From contig OZ242297.1 in assembly GCA_965207755.1 (NCBI GenBank), positions 310,001-374,000 of the forward strand: a stretch of DNA of 64,000 bases. The letters are read 5' to 3'. Each line of letters begins with the position of its first letter. Position 1 is the first letter of the stretch. A model generated the notes under the pieces. It was not told where the DNA came from. It saw only the letters and a program-made list of their open reading frames with translations, and searched no databases. Position numbers and translations under genes: made by a program. Positions 17,247 to 25,565 of the stretch are shown here, piece by piece. Source of the stretch: Aldehydirespirator sp028819505 (GTDB lineage: Bacteria > Actinomycetota > Acidimicrobiia > Acidimicrobiales > Aldehydirespiratoraceae).

Positions 17247-17507
17247 GTGGAGTTCCATCGCTCTGCGTTCAAGCACGGCCTCGACCGCAACACGATCCTG
17301 CACGCGCTCGAACACGCCCTCACCATCATCGAACTCGAACCGGCCGCTGACCCGCCGAGGATCCTCGCCATCGGCGCCGACCCAGCAGGCAACCTGCTCG
17401 AGATCGTCTGGCTCGAACTCGACGGCGGAGCCGAGATGGTGATTCACGCAATGCCGCTGCGCCCAGCGTTCCACGCACTCTTGCCGACCCAACGAGATCA
17501 GCCATGA
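17247..17507 (+). CDS. Toxin component of a small toxin-antitoxin pair (BrnT-like)
   Basis: About 86 aa: VEFHRSAFKHGLDRNTILHA, EPAADPPRILAIGADPAGN, then LLEIVWLELDGG and VIHAMPLRPAF. This is the pattern of small actinobacterial BrnT/DUF4258-like RNase toxins (alternating strand pattern with final M-x-x-R). GTG 17247 is preferred over TTG 17241 because TACGAT (17233-17238) lies 8 nt upstream as a leaderless -10 box. The stop overlaps the ATG of the ribbon-helix-helix gene, the normal toxin-antitoxin layout. The target is not known. Confidence 0.7.
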   Translation: MEFHRSAFKHGLDRNTILHALEHALTIIELEPAADPPRILAIGADPAGNLLEIVWLELDGGAEMVIHAMPLRPAFHALLPTQRDQP

Positions 17508-17800
17508 CTACGACAAAGACCGCGACTGGCCGCATCCTCACCGCCGCCGACCTCGACGCCATCGCCGAGGAGGTCGAGACCAGCGACTACGACATCGAGA
17601 CGCTGCGCAAGCGCCGCAGGGGCCGTCCCGCCATGGGCTCGGGGCCGGCTGAAGTGGTGCCCGTGCGAATCGACCCCGAACTGCGGGCCGCCGTTGCTGC
17701 TCGCGCTGAGACCGACGGCACGACCACAAGCGAGATCATCCGCGAGGCGTTGCGCAGATTCCTAGACGTCAAACAGGCTGAGCAGACGCAACACACATAA
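17504..17800 (+). CDS. Ribbon-helix-helix (CopG-type) antitoxin
   Basis: 98 aa. The C-terminal half, VVPVRIDPELRAAVAARAET followed by TTTSEIIREALRRFLDV, is a classic CopG/Arc ribbon-helix-helix DNA-binding domain. The N-terminal region (LTAADLDAIAEEVETSDYDI) would wrap the toxin. Its ATG overlaps the toxin stop (ATGA). It is expected to neutralise the upstream toxin and autoregulate the promoter at 17233. Confidence 0.8.
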   Translation: MTTTKTATGRILTAADLDAIAEEVETSDYDIETLRKRRRGRPAMGSGPAEVVPVRIDPELRAAVAARAETDGTTTSEIIREALRRFLDVKQAEQTQHT

Positions 17801-17871
17801 GCGGCAGCGCGGACAGGTGGGAACCAGCACCGATGTCGCGGCCGGCGTCGCCTTTGAATTGGCGCAACGCC

Positions 17872-18186
17872 TCAGCGTGCTCTGCGGTCCTCGGGCTCGA
17901 AGGTGACGAGGTCCTCGCCGGTGTCGGGACCGGTGAAGGTGACCCGCATCCCGGACTCGTCGGCTTCCTCCCGCACGCCCTCGACGGGCTCGCCGAACAG
18001 GGCGTCCCGCTCCTCGCCGGTCAGGCCCAGCTCCTCGAGGGTGAACTGCAGCGCCTCGCCCGCGGCGGCGTACTCCCCCTCCCCGGACCAGGCTCCGTCG
18101 GCACCGACTCCCGGGCTGACCGCATCGCCGTCGAAGGCTCTGTCCGCCAGGTCACGAAGGCGTGCTGGACGACATCCTCGGCGCAC
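17872..18186 (-). pseudogene. Small acidic protein remnant, probably frameshifted
   Basis: The minus strand encodes an acidic segment that looks genuinely coding (AGEALQFTLEELGLTGEERD, ALFGEPVEGVREEADESGM, VTFEPEDRR). In another frame just upstream, around 18150-18250, lies a second plausible segment (ALVDTGECAEDVVQHAF). A frameshift near 18150 would join them, but no convincing start codon or homologue is evident. The gene is divergent from the ATPase at 18303. Low confidence as a functional gene; the rest of 17801-18302 shows nothing else. Confidence 0.3.
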
Positions 18187-18302
18187 TCGCCGGTGTCCAC
18201 CAGCGCCGCGGGCGTGGGAGTGATCGCGGCGCGGTTGGTGCCGCAGGGCTGAGCGGCCGGCGTGACGGGTTGGCGCCAGGATCCGTGGCAGAATCGGCGT
18301 CG

Positions 18303-19079
18303 ATGATCCGGGTGACGTTCGTCGGCAAGGGGGGCGCGGGCAAGTCGACGATCGCGGGCACGTTCGCCCGACTGCTGGCCCGCCGCGGCCAGCCGGTGCT
18401 GGCGCTCGACTCCGACCCGATGCCGGGGCTTCCCTACTCCCTGGGTGTGGGCGTGGACGACCATCCGATTCCCGAGGACGTGGTCGTCGCCGGCCCGGAG
18501 GGGGGACCCCGCTGGGTGCTGAGGCCCGATCTGGACGCGGCTGCCATGGTGGACCGCTATGCGGCTGCTTGCCCCGATGGTGTCCGCTACCTGCAGTTCG
18601 GCAACCTCTGGGGCCATGTGACGCGGCTTCAGCAGGCCCAGCACGCTTGGAGTCAGGTGGTCGAAGAACTCGACCGGGACTCGTGGCACCTGGTCGGCGA
18701 CCTCCCCGGCGGCACCCGCCAAGCGATGTTCGGCTGGGCCAGGTACGCCGACACCGTGTGCGTGGTGGTCGAGCCGACCGTCAAGTCGATGCACACCGCA
18801 ACACGCCTCCTCAGCCTGTCCGGTGCGAGGTGGGCCCCGCTGCGCCTCCTGCTCGTCGTCAACAAGGCCCGCGACGGCTCCGACGCGGCCCGGGTCTCGG
18901 AGCGCCTGGGGCTGGAGCCCGCCGCGGTCGTCCCCCGCGACATCGACGCCGGTCGGGCCGACCGCCGCGGCGCCGCCCCCCTGGACTCCGCTCCCGGTGG
19001 CCCGCTGGCCGGAGCGGTGGATGGCTTGGTCGACCATGTCGTGTCGCTCTATGGTCTCGGCCGGGGGGTCGCACAATGA
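18303..19079 (+). CDS. ParA/CooC-like ATPase without CxC motif
   Basis: 258 aa. P-loop GKGGAGKST (residues 9-17), LALDSDPMPGLPYSLG, a Walker B-like LVGDLPGG and VVVEPTVKSMHTATRLL place it in the CooC/MinD group. It lacks the CxC metal site, having GNLWGHV there. ATG 18303 follows CAGAAT by 8 nt. Its stop overlaps the ATG of the selenocysteine CooC-like gene, so the two ATPases are made together and could form a heterodimer in which only one subunit carries the chalcogen metal site. That last point is inference. Confidence 0.85.
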   Translation: MIRVTFVGKGGAGKSTIAGTFARLLARRGQPVLALDSDPMPGLPYSLGVGVDDHPIPEDVVVAGPEGGPRWVLRPDLDAAAMVDRYAAACPDGVRYLQFGNLWGHVTRLQQAQHAWSQVVEELDRDSWHLVGDLPGGTRQAMFGWARYADTVCVVVEPTVKSMHTATRLLSLSGARWAPLRLLLVVNKARDGSDAARVSERLGLEPAAVVPRDIDAGRADRRGAAPLDSAPGGPLAGAVDGLVDHVVSLYGLGRGVAQ

Positions 19080-19813
19080 AGATCGCCGTCGTGGGCAAGG
19101 GTGGGGCCGGCAAGACCACCACCAGCGCGGTGCTGGCCCGCACGCTGGGCCGCCGGGGCGCCCGGGTGGTCGCCCTCGACTGCGACACCAACCCCAATCT
19201 CGGCCTGTCGCTGGGGGTCGGCGACTCCGAGACCGAGCGTCTCCTGACGCTGCGCGAGCAGGTCGACGAGGGCGAGGCCGAGCACGCCCCGACCTGGGAC
19301 GACATCCTCGCCCGCTACGGCACCGACGCCCCCGACGGGGTGCGCCTCTCGGTGATCACCCGCATCGAGAATCCCGAGCCCGGTTGACCTTGATGCGGTC
19401 TGTCGGCCGAGCAGTTGCTCGGCTCCGTGAATGACGACGCCACCACCGTCGTGGCCGACCTCGAAGCCGGCATCGGCACCCTGACCCGCCTGGACTCCGC
19501 CGCGGTGGACGCCACCGTGGTGGTGGTCGAGCCCACGCTGCGCTCCATCGACGTGGCCCGCCGGGCTGTAGCCGTCGCCGACGAGCAGCGTCAGGGCCGG
19601 GTGGTGGTGGTGGCCAACAAGGTCAGCGACGGCCAGGACCGGGCCCGCATCGAGGAGGCCTTCGAGGATCGGGTGCTGGTTGTGGTTCCGGAGGATCCGG
19701 CCATCGATGTCGCCGACCGGCTCGGCGTGTCGCCGGTCGACCACGAGCCGCAAGCGCCGGCCGTGGCCGCGCTGGAGAGCCTGATCGACGCGCTGGGACT
19801 CGCCTCGGTCTGA
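19076..19813 (+). CDS. CooC-like selenoprotein ATPase with U-P-U-C motif
   Basis: Reading through TGA at 19385 and 19391 gives 245 aa, the normal CooC size; stopping at the first would leave 103 aa. Upstream of the TGAs: GKGGAGKTT P-loop, NPNLGLSLG, DAPDGVRLSVITRIENPEPG. Downstream, same frame: CGLSAEQLLGSVNDDATT, VVADLEAGIGTL (Walker B) and VVVVEPTLRSIDVARR. Aligned with the CooC at 5879-6700, the two TGAs (codons 104 and 106) match its C103 and C105. A 7-bp hairpin with loop AGUU begins 12 nt after the second TGA. The likely role is nickel-site maturation with a selenolate metal site. A doubly mutated pseudogene is the alternative, but the conserved downstream half argues against it. Confidence 0.82.
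19406..19423 (+). promoter_or_regulatory. Bacterial SECIS-like hairpin after the CooC TGAs
   Basis: Perfect stem GCCGAGC/GCTCGGC (19406-19412 with 19417-19423), loop AGTT. The loop starts 19 nt after the second TGA and 25 nt after the first, so one element could serve both codons. The loop has G in position two followed by U, as required in known SelB-binding hairpins. Confidence 0.6.
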
Positions 19814-19888
19814 CCCCGCGCTGCCGGCCTAGATGCGATTTGCACCTAGTGTGGTCTAAGCTCCACAGCGGACGAGGAGGAGTCGGCC

Positions 19889-20137
19889 ATGTGGCTCTGG
19901 TGGATCGGCAACGCGGTGCTGCTGCTGGCAGTCGTGCCCGTCGTGCTGCTGCTGGCCAACCGGGTGATTAGGCCCGCGCTGGAGATCGAGCGCTACGCCG
20001 AAGACATCCTCGAGCACGCCGTCGGGCTCGACAAGAACCTCGAGCCGGTGCCGGCCGTGGCCGACACCCGCGACCTGGTCTCCGCGGCCAAGGGCCTGGC
20101 CGTGCGCTACGTCACCGCCGCGGGGCCGCTGCTGTGA
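19889..20137 (+). CDS. Small membrane protein
   Basis: 82 aa. One N-terminal membrane helix (NAVLLLAVVPVVLLLANRVI) followed by a soluble helical part (ALEIERYAEDILEHAVGL, TRDLVSAAKGLAV). ATG 19889 has a strong GGACGAGGAGGAG upstream. It lies 75 nt after the CooC-like selenoprotein gene and 16 nt before another one-helix protein of similar layout. Not recognised; possibly a membrane anchor for the ATPase pair. Confidence 0.6.
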   Translation: MWLWWIGNAVLLLAVVPVVLLLANRVIRPALEIERYAEDILEHAVGLDKNLEPVPAVADTRDLVSAAKGLAVRYVTAAGPLL

Positions 20138-20153
20138 CCGGGGGAACGGTCTG

Positions 20154-20414
20154 ATGCCGGCCGCGGCGGTCGTGACGATCGTGATCGCGCTGCTGATCGC
20201 GGCCGCCCTGGCCTACTACCTGACGCGGGTCGTGATCGTGCTGCGGGCCGTGAACGACTCGCTGGGCAAGATCACCTTCGGAGTGCGGTCCATCGCTCAC
20301 CGCACCGAGCCGCTCGCAGAGTTGCTGACCCCGGTGAAGACCGATCTCGAGGCGGTCGCCGAGGTTCTCGACGGCGTGGCCGCCAGCCTCGCGCCAGAGT
20401 CTCAGGCAAGTTGA
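20154..20414 (+). CDS. Small membrane protein
   Basis: 86 aa. N-terminal membrane helix (VVTIVIALLIAAALAYYLTR) and an amphipathic tail (LRAVNDSLGKITFGVRSIAH, LAELLTPVKTDLEAVAEVL) of DUF948-like character. It follows the preceding small membrane protein on the same strand with the same topology, suggesting a heteromeric membrane pair. No functional motif is visible. Confidence 0.6.
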   Translation: MPAAAVVTIVIALLIAAALAYYLTRVVIVLRAVNDSLGKITFGVRSIAHRTEPLAELLTPVKTDLEAVAEVLDGVAASLAPESQAS

Positions 20415-20473
20415 GGCCGGCGGCACCCTGACCGACTACGCGCCGACCATGGTCCGGGAAGTCTGACCGCGCC

Positions 20474-21268
20474 TCAGCGGTCGGTGTCCCACCAGATGGT
20501 GACCCGCTCGCGCGGGAACGGCACGTCGGCGACGAGCGCGGTCACCTCCGGCTCGCGCTCGGGCGGCAGGCACAGGTTGCGGCACCACTGGGGCCCCTCG
20601 AACTCGCGGCGCTTGACGGCCCGAGGGTCCTCGGGCAGCAGAGACTCCTCCACGACGGGGTCCGGGCCGGCCTCGGCGATGGCCTCCACCGCGGTTGCCG
20701 CGGTGGGCTCGTGGGGCCGTTCCAGGTTCCAGAAGTGGCGCCACAGCATGCGGCGGCGGTCCTGGGGGTGCTTGGGCGTGATCTCGATCACCACCCGGCG
20801 GCGGGCGTGGGCGTTCAGCGCGGCCGCGAACGATGGAATGTCGGTCACGTTGTAGAGCACGTTGTGGCACACCACCACGTCGGCGACGGGCACCTCGCCG
20901 GCGACCTCGGGCCATGACCCGGCATGCACCTGCGCCGGGATGCCGCGCTCGCGGGCGGTGGCCGCGAACAGCTCAAGCATGTTGTCCTGGCGGTCGGTGC
21001 CGATCACCTCGGTGGCCGGCGGCACCACCGCGAAGGCTGCGGCCCCGCCACCGCAGCCGACGTCGAGCACCGAGCCGCCGTCGCCCAAGGCCTCAGCGGC
21101 CCGGCGGTTCGACAGCGAGCGCTCGAACGTCCCCGGCGCGGGCGCGGCGAAGATCTCCGGCGCGAACACGAAGGGCCGGCGGGGAGCGGCGCCCAGGATC
21201 TCGTCGGGGATGGCCCAGTCGGCCATCTGGCGGGTCCAGCGCTGCGCAGCCGTCTCTTGCTGTGCCAT
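20474..21268 (-). CDS. Class I SAM-dependent methyltransferase
   Basis: 264 aa. Motif I is SVLDVGCGGGAAAF (residues ~64-77), followed by VIGTDRQDNMLELF (motif II) and VADVVVCHNVLYNVTD (motif IV region), with the strand VVIEITPKHPQDR after it. These define a Rossmann-type methyltransferase; the substrate cannot be told. It ends convergently with the small membrane protein genes, and no operon partner is evident. Confidence 0.85.
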   Translation of the reverse strand: MAQQETAAQRWTRQMADWAIPDEILGAAPRRPFVFAPEIFAAPAPGTFERSLSNRRAAEALGDGGSVLDVGCGGGAAAFAVVPPATEVIGTDRQDNMLELFAATARERGIPAQVHAGSWPEVAGEVPVADVVVCHNVLYNVTDIPSFAAALNAHARRRVVIEITPKHPQDRRRMLWRHFWNLERPHEPTAATAVEAIAEAGPDPVVEESLLPEDPRAVKRREFEGPQWCRNLCLPPEREPEVTALVADVPFPRERVTIWWDTDR

Positions 21269-21362
21269 GGCCGCAGAACCTACTGGAGCCCGCTGAACGC
21301 GGCTTCCCGGGAAGATCTCGGGTGACTAATGGGTGTCCAGTGCCCAAAACCAACCCGAGAAA

Positions 21363-22769
21363 TCAGGCCGGGTCGGCGGGCGGGGGAGGCGGGGGAGCGG
21401 GTGATGCCTGCTTGCGGGCCCGGCGGCGGCGGCGACGCCACCAGACCACGGCGATGATCACGGCCACGAACGGCAGGAACGGGATCAACACCCCGAGCGC
21501 CACCAGGGCCACGCCCACGATCGTGCGCAGGAACCCGGCGCCGTCGGAGACCGAGTCAGCGAAGCCGGGCAGCGAGTCGTCGGTGCGGGAGTCGAGCCAC
21601 ACATAGGTGCCGGCGGAGACCTCGGGAAGCTCAGTTCCCTCCGCGTCCACCGGGACGGCCTCCGCCTCCAGCCGGATCTCCAAGCCCCGGGTGGCCACCC
21701 GTCCGGCCAGCCGCCCGTCCTCGACGGGAATCTCCAGCACGGCCACCAGCAGCCCGCCGGGCTCGATCCGGTCGAAGCTGCCCTGCCGCGCCTCGAAGGC
21801 GCCGATGTCGAGACGCACATCGAGGGACCGGACCGACACGTCGGTGAGGGTCGAGGCGCCCGGGTTCTCCACCTCCAGGCACAGGTACACGGTCGAGTCA
21901 GGATCGGCCGTGAGGTGCTGGGCCCCCAGGCAAGGGTCGTCGGCGTCGTCGGACACCCAGGCCGCCACCTCTATCCCGGTGTCGGGCGGCACGGTGGGCG
22001 ACTGGGTGATGGTCAGCGTGACGGTGGCCAGGTCCACCTGGTCGCGCAGGGTGCGCAACTGGCCCCGCAGCACCTCGAGGGTGGTCTCGCGGTCCAGCAG
22101 CTGGCGCTCGATGGCGGCCACGTCCTCGAGGTCGGCCGCCTCCTCCAAGAGCCGGCGCAGGCGGGCCACGCTGGTCTCGGCGGTGCTGATGCGGCTCTCG
22201 AGGTCGACGACCCGCTCGGTGACGTCGTCGGCGCTGATCGACTGGTCGACCAGCCTCCCGACGCCGGCCAGGCGCTCCAGCGCGGTCGGGAAGTCGCCGG
22301 GAAGCACCTTGAAGACGATCTCGGCCCAGGGCGCGGGCTCGGTGCGGGTGGTCTGGTTGAACACGATGCCGCCCAGGCCCTGCACTATCGCCACCGCCTC
22401 GTTGCTGGCCGCGGTCACGTCGTCGGCCTGCACGCCGATCGTGGCGCGGTACACGATCTCACGTCCGAGATCGGCGGGCGTGAGCGCGGTCGGAACTGCC
22501 AGCGCAGCGCCGCCGGCTCCACCCTGGGTCGCCTCGGTCAGGGCAGCCTCAGCCTCAGTCGCCGCAGCCGCAGCCGCCTCGGCCATATCGAACGGGCCCT
22601 CATCCTCGGCCGCGGGGGAGTCCATGCTGACTGAAGCCGACGTGTCGGCCTCGTCGTGGCCGTCGATGCAGCCGCTGAGCAGTATCGACACTGCGCACAG
22701 CAACGCCAGCGCCAGGATCCTCACGGGACGTCGGTGTGTCGTCACATGGAGGTTGATCGCATCATGCAC
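21363..22769 (-). CDS. DUF4349-domain lipoprotein
   Basis: 468 aa from the ATG at 22769; a GTG 24 nt further in is also possible. A lipobox ending LLSGC (cysteine ~34) is followed by an Ala/Glu-rich segment. The DUF4349 domain (~105-270) includes YRATIGVQADDVTAASNEAV, GGIVFNQTTRTEP and a long coiled coil (ESRISTAETSVARLRRLLEE). A C-terminal membrane helix (VALVALGVLIPFLPFVAVII) ends in a basic tail. Such proteins are probable cell-surface anchored; function unknown. The C-terminus is Pro/Ala-rich. Confidence 0.85.
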   Translation of the reverse strand: MHDAINLHVTTHRRPVRILALALLCAVSILLSGCIDGHDEADTSASVSMDSPAAEDEGPFDMAEAAAAAATEAEAALTEATQGGAGGAALAVPTALTPADLGREIVYRATIGVQADDVTAASNEAVAIVQGLGGIVFNQTTRTEPAPWAEIVFKVLPGDFPTALERLAGVGRLVDQSISADDVTERVVDLESRISTAETSVARLRRLLEEAADLEDVAAIERQLLDRETTLEVLRGQLRTLRDQVDLATVTLTITQSPTVPPDTGIEVAAWVSDDADDPCLGAQHLTADPDSTVYLCLEVENPGASTLTDVSVRSLDVRLDIGAFEARQGSFDRIEPGGLLVAVLEIPVEDGRLAGRVATRGLEIRLEAEAVPVDAEGTELPEVSAGTYVWLDSRTDDSLPGFADSVSDGAGFLRTIVGVALVALGVLIPFLPFVAVIIAVVWWRRRRRRARKQASPAPPPPPPADPA

Positions 22770-22850
22770 AGGTGTCCTCCCGGCCAGTGACGGTCGACAC
22801 CCTCGACGCCCGCCGGGCCGATCCGGTTCCCGGCCGGCGCAGCGATCCCG

Positions 22851-23492
22851 TTATGTGCCCTGCTCGCCCTCGCCCTCGCCGAAGCCGGCGGTGGCGGTGG
22901 GCGGAGGCAGAGCCGCGCAGGGCGCCCCCGGGCCGGTGTACCGCCCCTCCACGATGTACCAGCCCGACTCCTGGCCCAGCTGGTTGAAGGAGGTCGCGGT
23001 GAGCCGCAGCGGCACGTTGGCCGGCAGCCTCCGAGCCGGAGCGGCCCAACGGTCGCCGCTGGAGTCGATCTCGCCGATGGAGAACTCGCCGTTGGTGATC
23101 ATCGGCCCGCCGTCCACAGACACGTAGACACGGATCTTGGAGATGTCGGCTGGGCTGGGCGGGGCGTCGAACGCCACCAGAAGCTCGTTCTCGGCTGCGC
23201 CGGCCTGGCACCTGACGTTGCTCGGCGGGGGAGGCGGACCGATGCTGACCGCGGCGTCAGGCGCCGACGTCGTGCTGGTGGTGGGGACCAGTTCCACGAC
23301 GGTCGTAGTCGTCGTCTCCGGCGGGGCCGGCGTCGGGGTGGTCACCCGGGGCTGGGTCGTGGTCGGAGCGGCAGACCCGGTGGTCGTCGTCACCTCGTCG
23401 ACCGGCTCTCCCTCGCCGTTCTCGTCGTCGCTGCACGCCGCTGCCACCAGCGCCAGCGCGAGCATCGCCGCTGCGAGCCTCAGTGATCGCAT
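22851..23492 (-). CDS. Secreted lipoprotein with Thr/Pro linker
   Basis: 213 aa from ATG 23492 (upstream GGAGTT). Signal peptide with lipobox ALVAAAC (Cys ~20), then a long Thr/Pro/Val-rich linker (TTTTGSAAPTTTQP, PTTSTTSAPDAA) and a C-terminal beta-rich domain (ISKIRVYVSVDGGPMITNG, VPLRLTATSFNQLGQES) resembling a fibronectin III fold. Probably a surface-exposed lipoprotein; the ligand is unknown. It is divergent from the HD-domain gene. Confidence 0.8.
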   Translation of the reverse strand: MRSLRLAAAMLALALVAAACSDDENGEGEPVDEVTTTTGSAAPTTTQPRVTTPTPAPPETTTTTVVELVPTTSTTSAPDAAVSIGPPPPPSNVRCQAGAAENELLVAFDAPPSPADISKIRVYVSVDGGPMITNGEFSIGEIDSSGDRWAAPARRLPANVPLRLTATSFNQLGQESGWYIVEGRYTGPGAPCAALPPPTATAGFGEGEGEQGT

Positions 23493-23587
23493 GAGGAACT
23501 CCTTTCCAGGCGTCCACCATACACCGCGTACACGGCCTGCCGCGCCACGGGACATAAGCGCGGAGCCGGATCATAGGCTTGTCTGCC

Positions 23588-24376
23588 GTGATGATCGCGG
23601 ATGCCCGTCGGGCCCACCGGGAAGAGTTGTGCGCCCTGCTGAGCGGCGATGATCCAGCGCCCCGACTGTGGTCGGCAATCGACCGCGGCGCCATGGCTCA
23701 GATCGTTCCGGAGCTGCCGGACCTGAGGATGGAGCAGGATCCGATTCACAGGCACAAGGACGTGCTGGCCCACACGATCGCGGTGGTGGCCAAGACCCCT
23801 GACGACCTCGTGGTCCGGCTGGCAGCGCTGTTCCACGACATCGGCAAGCCCCGCACCCGCAGCTACGAGCACGGCGAGGTGACCTTCCGCCACCATGAGG
23901 CGGTGGGCGCCCGGATGACCCGCAAGCGGCTGGCCGAGATGGGCTTCGACGAGGGCACCGTCGACGACGTGAGCGAGCTGGTGAGGCTGTCGGGACGCTT
24001 CAAGGGCTACGCGTCGGGATGGAGCGACGCCGCGGTGCGCCGCTACGCCCGGGACGCGGGACCGCTGCTGGGCCGTCTCAACCAGCTGGTCCGGTCGGAC
24101 TGCACCACCCGCAACCTCCAGCGGGAGGCCGACCTCCACCGCCAGATCGACGACCTCGAGCGCCGCATAGCCGAACTGGCCGACGCCGAGCGCCGGGCGG
24201 CGGAGCGGCCCCAGATCGACGGCGGCGCGGTCATGGCCCGTCTCGGCCTGCCCCCCGGCCCGGAAGTGGGCGAGGCTCTGGCCTGGCTGCTGGAGGTCAA
24301 GCGCGCCGAAGGCGAGCTTCCCGTCGACGAACTGCTGGCTCGGCTGGACGGCTGGTGGGCCGAGTATCGCCAGTAA
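23588..24376 (+). CDS. HD-domain protein (CCA-adding enzyme C-terminal-like)
   Basis: 262 aa from GTG 23588 (ATG 23591 also possible; TAGGCT 8 nt upstream suggests a leaderless mRNA). HD phosphohydrolase motifs: HKDVLAHTIAVV, AALFHDIGKP (the HD pair) and FRHHEAVGARMT, then a helical region with coiled coil (LHRQIDDLERRIAELAD). This corresponds to the HD and C-terminal regions of bacterial poly(A)/CCA-adding enzymes, but the nucleotidyltransferase head domain is absent. Either a stand-alone phosphohydrolase or a truncated paralogue. Confidence 0.8.
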   Translation: MMIADARRAHREELCALLSGDDPAPRLWSAIDRGAMAQIVPELPDLRMEQDPIHRHKDVLAHTIAVVAKTPDDLVVRLAALFHDIGKPRTRSYEHGEVTFRHHEAVGARMTRKRLAEMGFDEGTVDDVSELVRLSGRFKGYASGWSDAAVRRYARDAGPLLGRLNQLVRSDCTTRNLQREADLHRQIDDLERRIAELADAERRAAERPQIDGGAVMARLGLPPGPEVGEALAWLLEVKRAEGELPVDELLARLDGWWAEYRQ

Positions 24377-24378
24377 TT

Positions 24379-24430
24379 CCAGCTCTTGTTCGCTGCGCTC
24401 ACGGGCCGCTCGGGCCACGGCCTCGCTCGG
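24379..24430 (+). repeat. Interspersed ~48-bp intergenic repeat, copy 3
   Basis: Plus-strand copy directly after the HD gene, upstream of glutamine synthetase: CTCTTGTTCGCTGCGCTC, ACGGGCCGCTCGGGCCAC, GGCCTCGCTCGG. Confidence 0.8.
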
Positions 24431-24529
24431 CGTACTGCGAGATTCAGAGGAGTTGCGGGGTACTCGCTCGGCCTCCGGGCCGGTAGCCTCTCTCACCGTT
24501 CGAGACCCAGCGACCGCACAGGAGATGTC

Positions 24530-25552
24530 GTGACTTACCGAGCGGAGTACTTGTGGATCGACGGCGTCGAGCCGGTGGGCGAGATCCGCACCAAGACGAA
24601 GATCCTTTCCAACGACGAGGCGCCGCCGATCTGGGGCTTCGACGGCTCCAGCACCAATCAGGCCACCGGCGACAACTCCGACGTGGTGCTCAAGCCGGTG
24701 TTCACTTGCGGCGACCCGGTCCGCGGCGGCGACAACATCCTGGTGCTGTGCGAGACGCTGCTGACCCATGACCTGTCGCCGCATCCCACCAACCGGCGGG
24801 CCGAGTGCGTTGCGGTGTACGAGAAGTACAAGGACCAGGCGCCGCTGTTCGGCCTGGAGCAGGAGTACACGCTGCTGGACGCGACGACCCGCTGGCCGGC
24901 GGGGTTCCCCGCCGCGGGGTTCCCGCCTCCCCAGGGCCCCTACTACTGCGGGGTGGGCGCGGGCCGCATCTCGGGCCGGGACCTGATCGAGGAGCACACC
25001 ACGGCCTGCATCCAGGCCGGCTTGGACATTGCGGGAACCAACGCGGAGGTCATGCCGGGCCAGTGGGAGTTCCAGATCGGACCGTCGGACACCGTCACGG
25101 TCGCCGATCATGTGTGGGTGGCCCGCTACCTGCTGTTCCGCCTGGCGGAGAAGCACGGCATCGAGGTGACGATCGAGCCCAAGCCGATGCTGGGCGACTG
25201 GAACGGCGCGGGCATGCACACCAACATGTCGACCAAGTCGATGCGCGAGAGCTACGAGCCCATCATCGCGGCGTGCGAGGCGCTGGGCACGGCCGGCAAG
25301 CCCGAGGAGCACCTGGCCGGCTACGGAGCGGGCATCGAGTTCCGGCTGACCGGAGAGCACGAGACCGAGCGCTACGACCAGTACTCCTACGGGGTGTCTG
25401 ATCGGGGTGCGTCGGTGCGGATCCCGTGGCAGGTCGCCAAGGACGGCAAGGGCTACATCGAGGACCGCCGCCCCAACGCCAACGCCGACCCCTACCACGT
25501 GACCACCCTGCTGACGAGAACCATCTGCGAAGCACTCGTCGGCTACGACTGA
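24530..25552 (+). CDS. glnII: Glutamine synthetase, type II (GSII)
   Basis: 340 aa from GTG 24530 (AGGAG 5-9 nt upstream). Size and sequence match the eukaryote-like GSII, not the ~470-aa GSI: WGFDGSSTNQATGDNSD, FGLEQEYTLL (metal-binding Glu pair), PGQWEFQIGP, LGDWNGAGMHTNMST and DRGASVRIPW, ending with ED-RR-PNANADPY. It makes glutamine from glutamate, ammonia and ATP. The next gene is a glutamine-dependent NAD synthetase, 13 nt downstream, so the pair may be co-expressed. Confidence 0.95.
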   Translation: MTYRAEYLWIDGVEPVGEIRTKTKILSNDEAPPIWGFDGSSTNQATGDNSDVVLKPVFTCGDPVRGGDNILVLCETLLTHDLSPHPTNRRAECVAVYEKYKDQAPLFGLEQEYTLLDATTRWPAGFPAAGFPPPQGPYYCGVGAGRISGRDLIEEHTTACIQAGLDIAGTNAEVMPGQWEFQIGPSDTVTVADHVWVARYLLFRLAEKHGIEVTIEPKPMLGDWNGAGMHTNMSTKSMRESYEPIIAACEALGTAGKPEEHLAGYGAGIEFRLTGEHETERYDQYSYGVSDRGASVRIPWQVAKDGKGYIEDRRPNANADPYHVTTLLTRTICEALVGYD

Positions 25553-25565
25553 CCCCGCCGGCCCG

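Noticed and set aside
19076..19387. CooC-like pseudogene ending at the first TGA
   Set aside because: Both TGAs hit the CxC cysteine positions, the downstream half is intact, and a SECIS-like hairpin follows.
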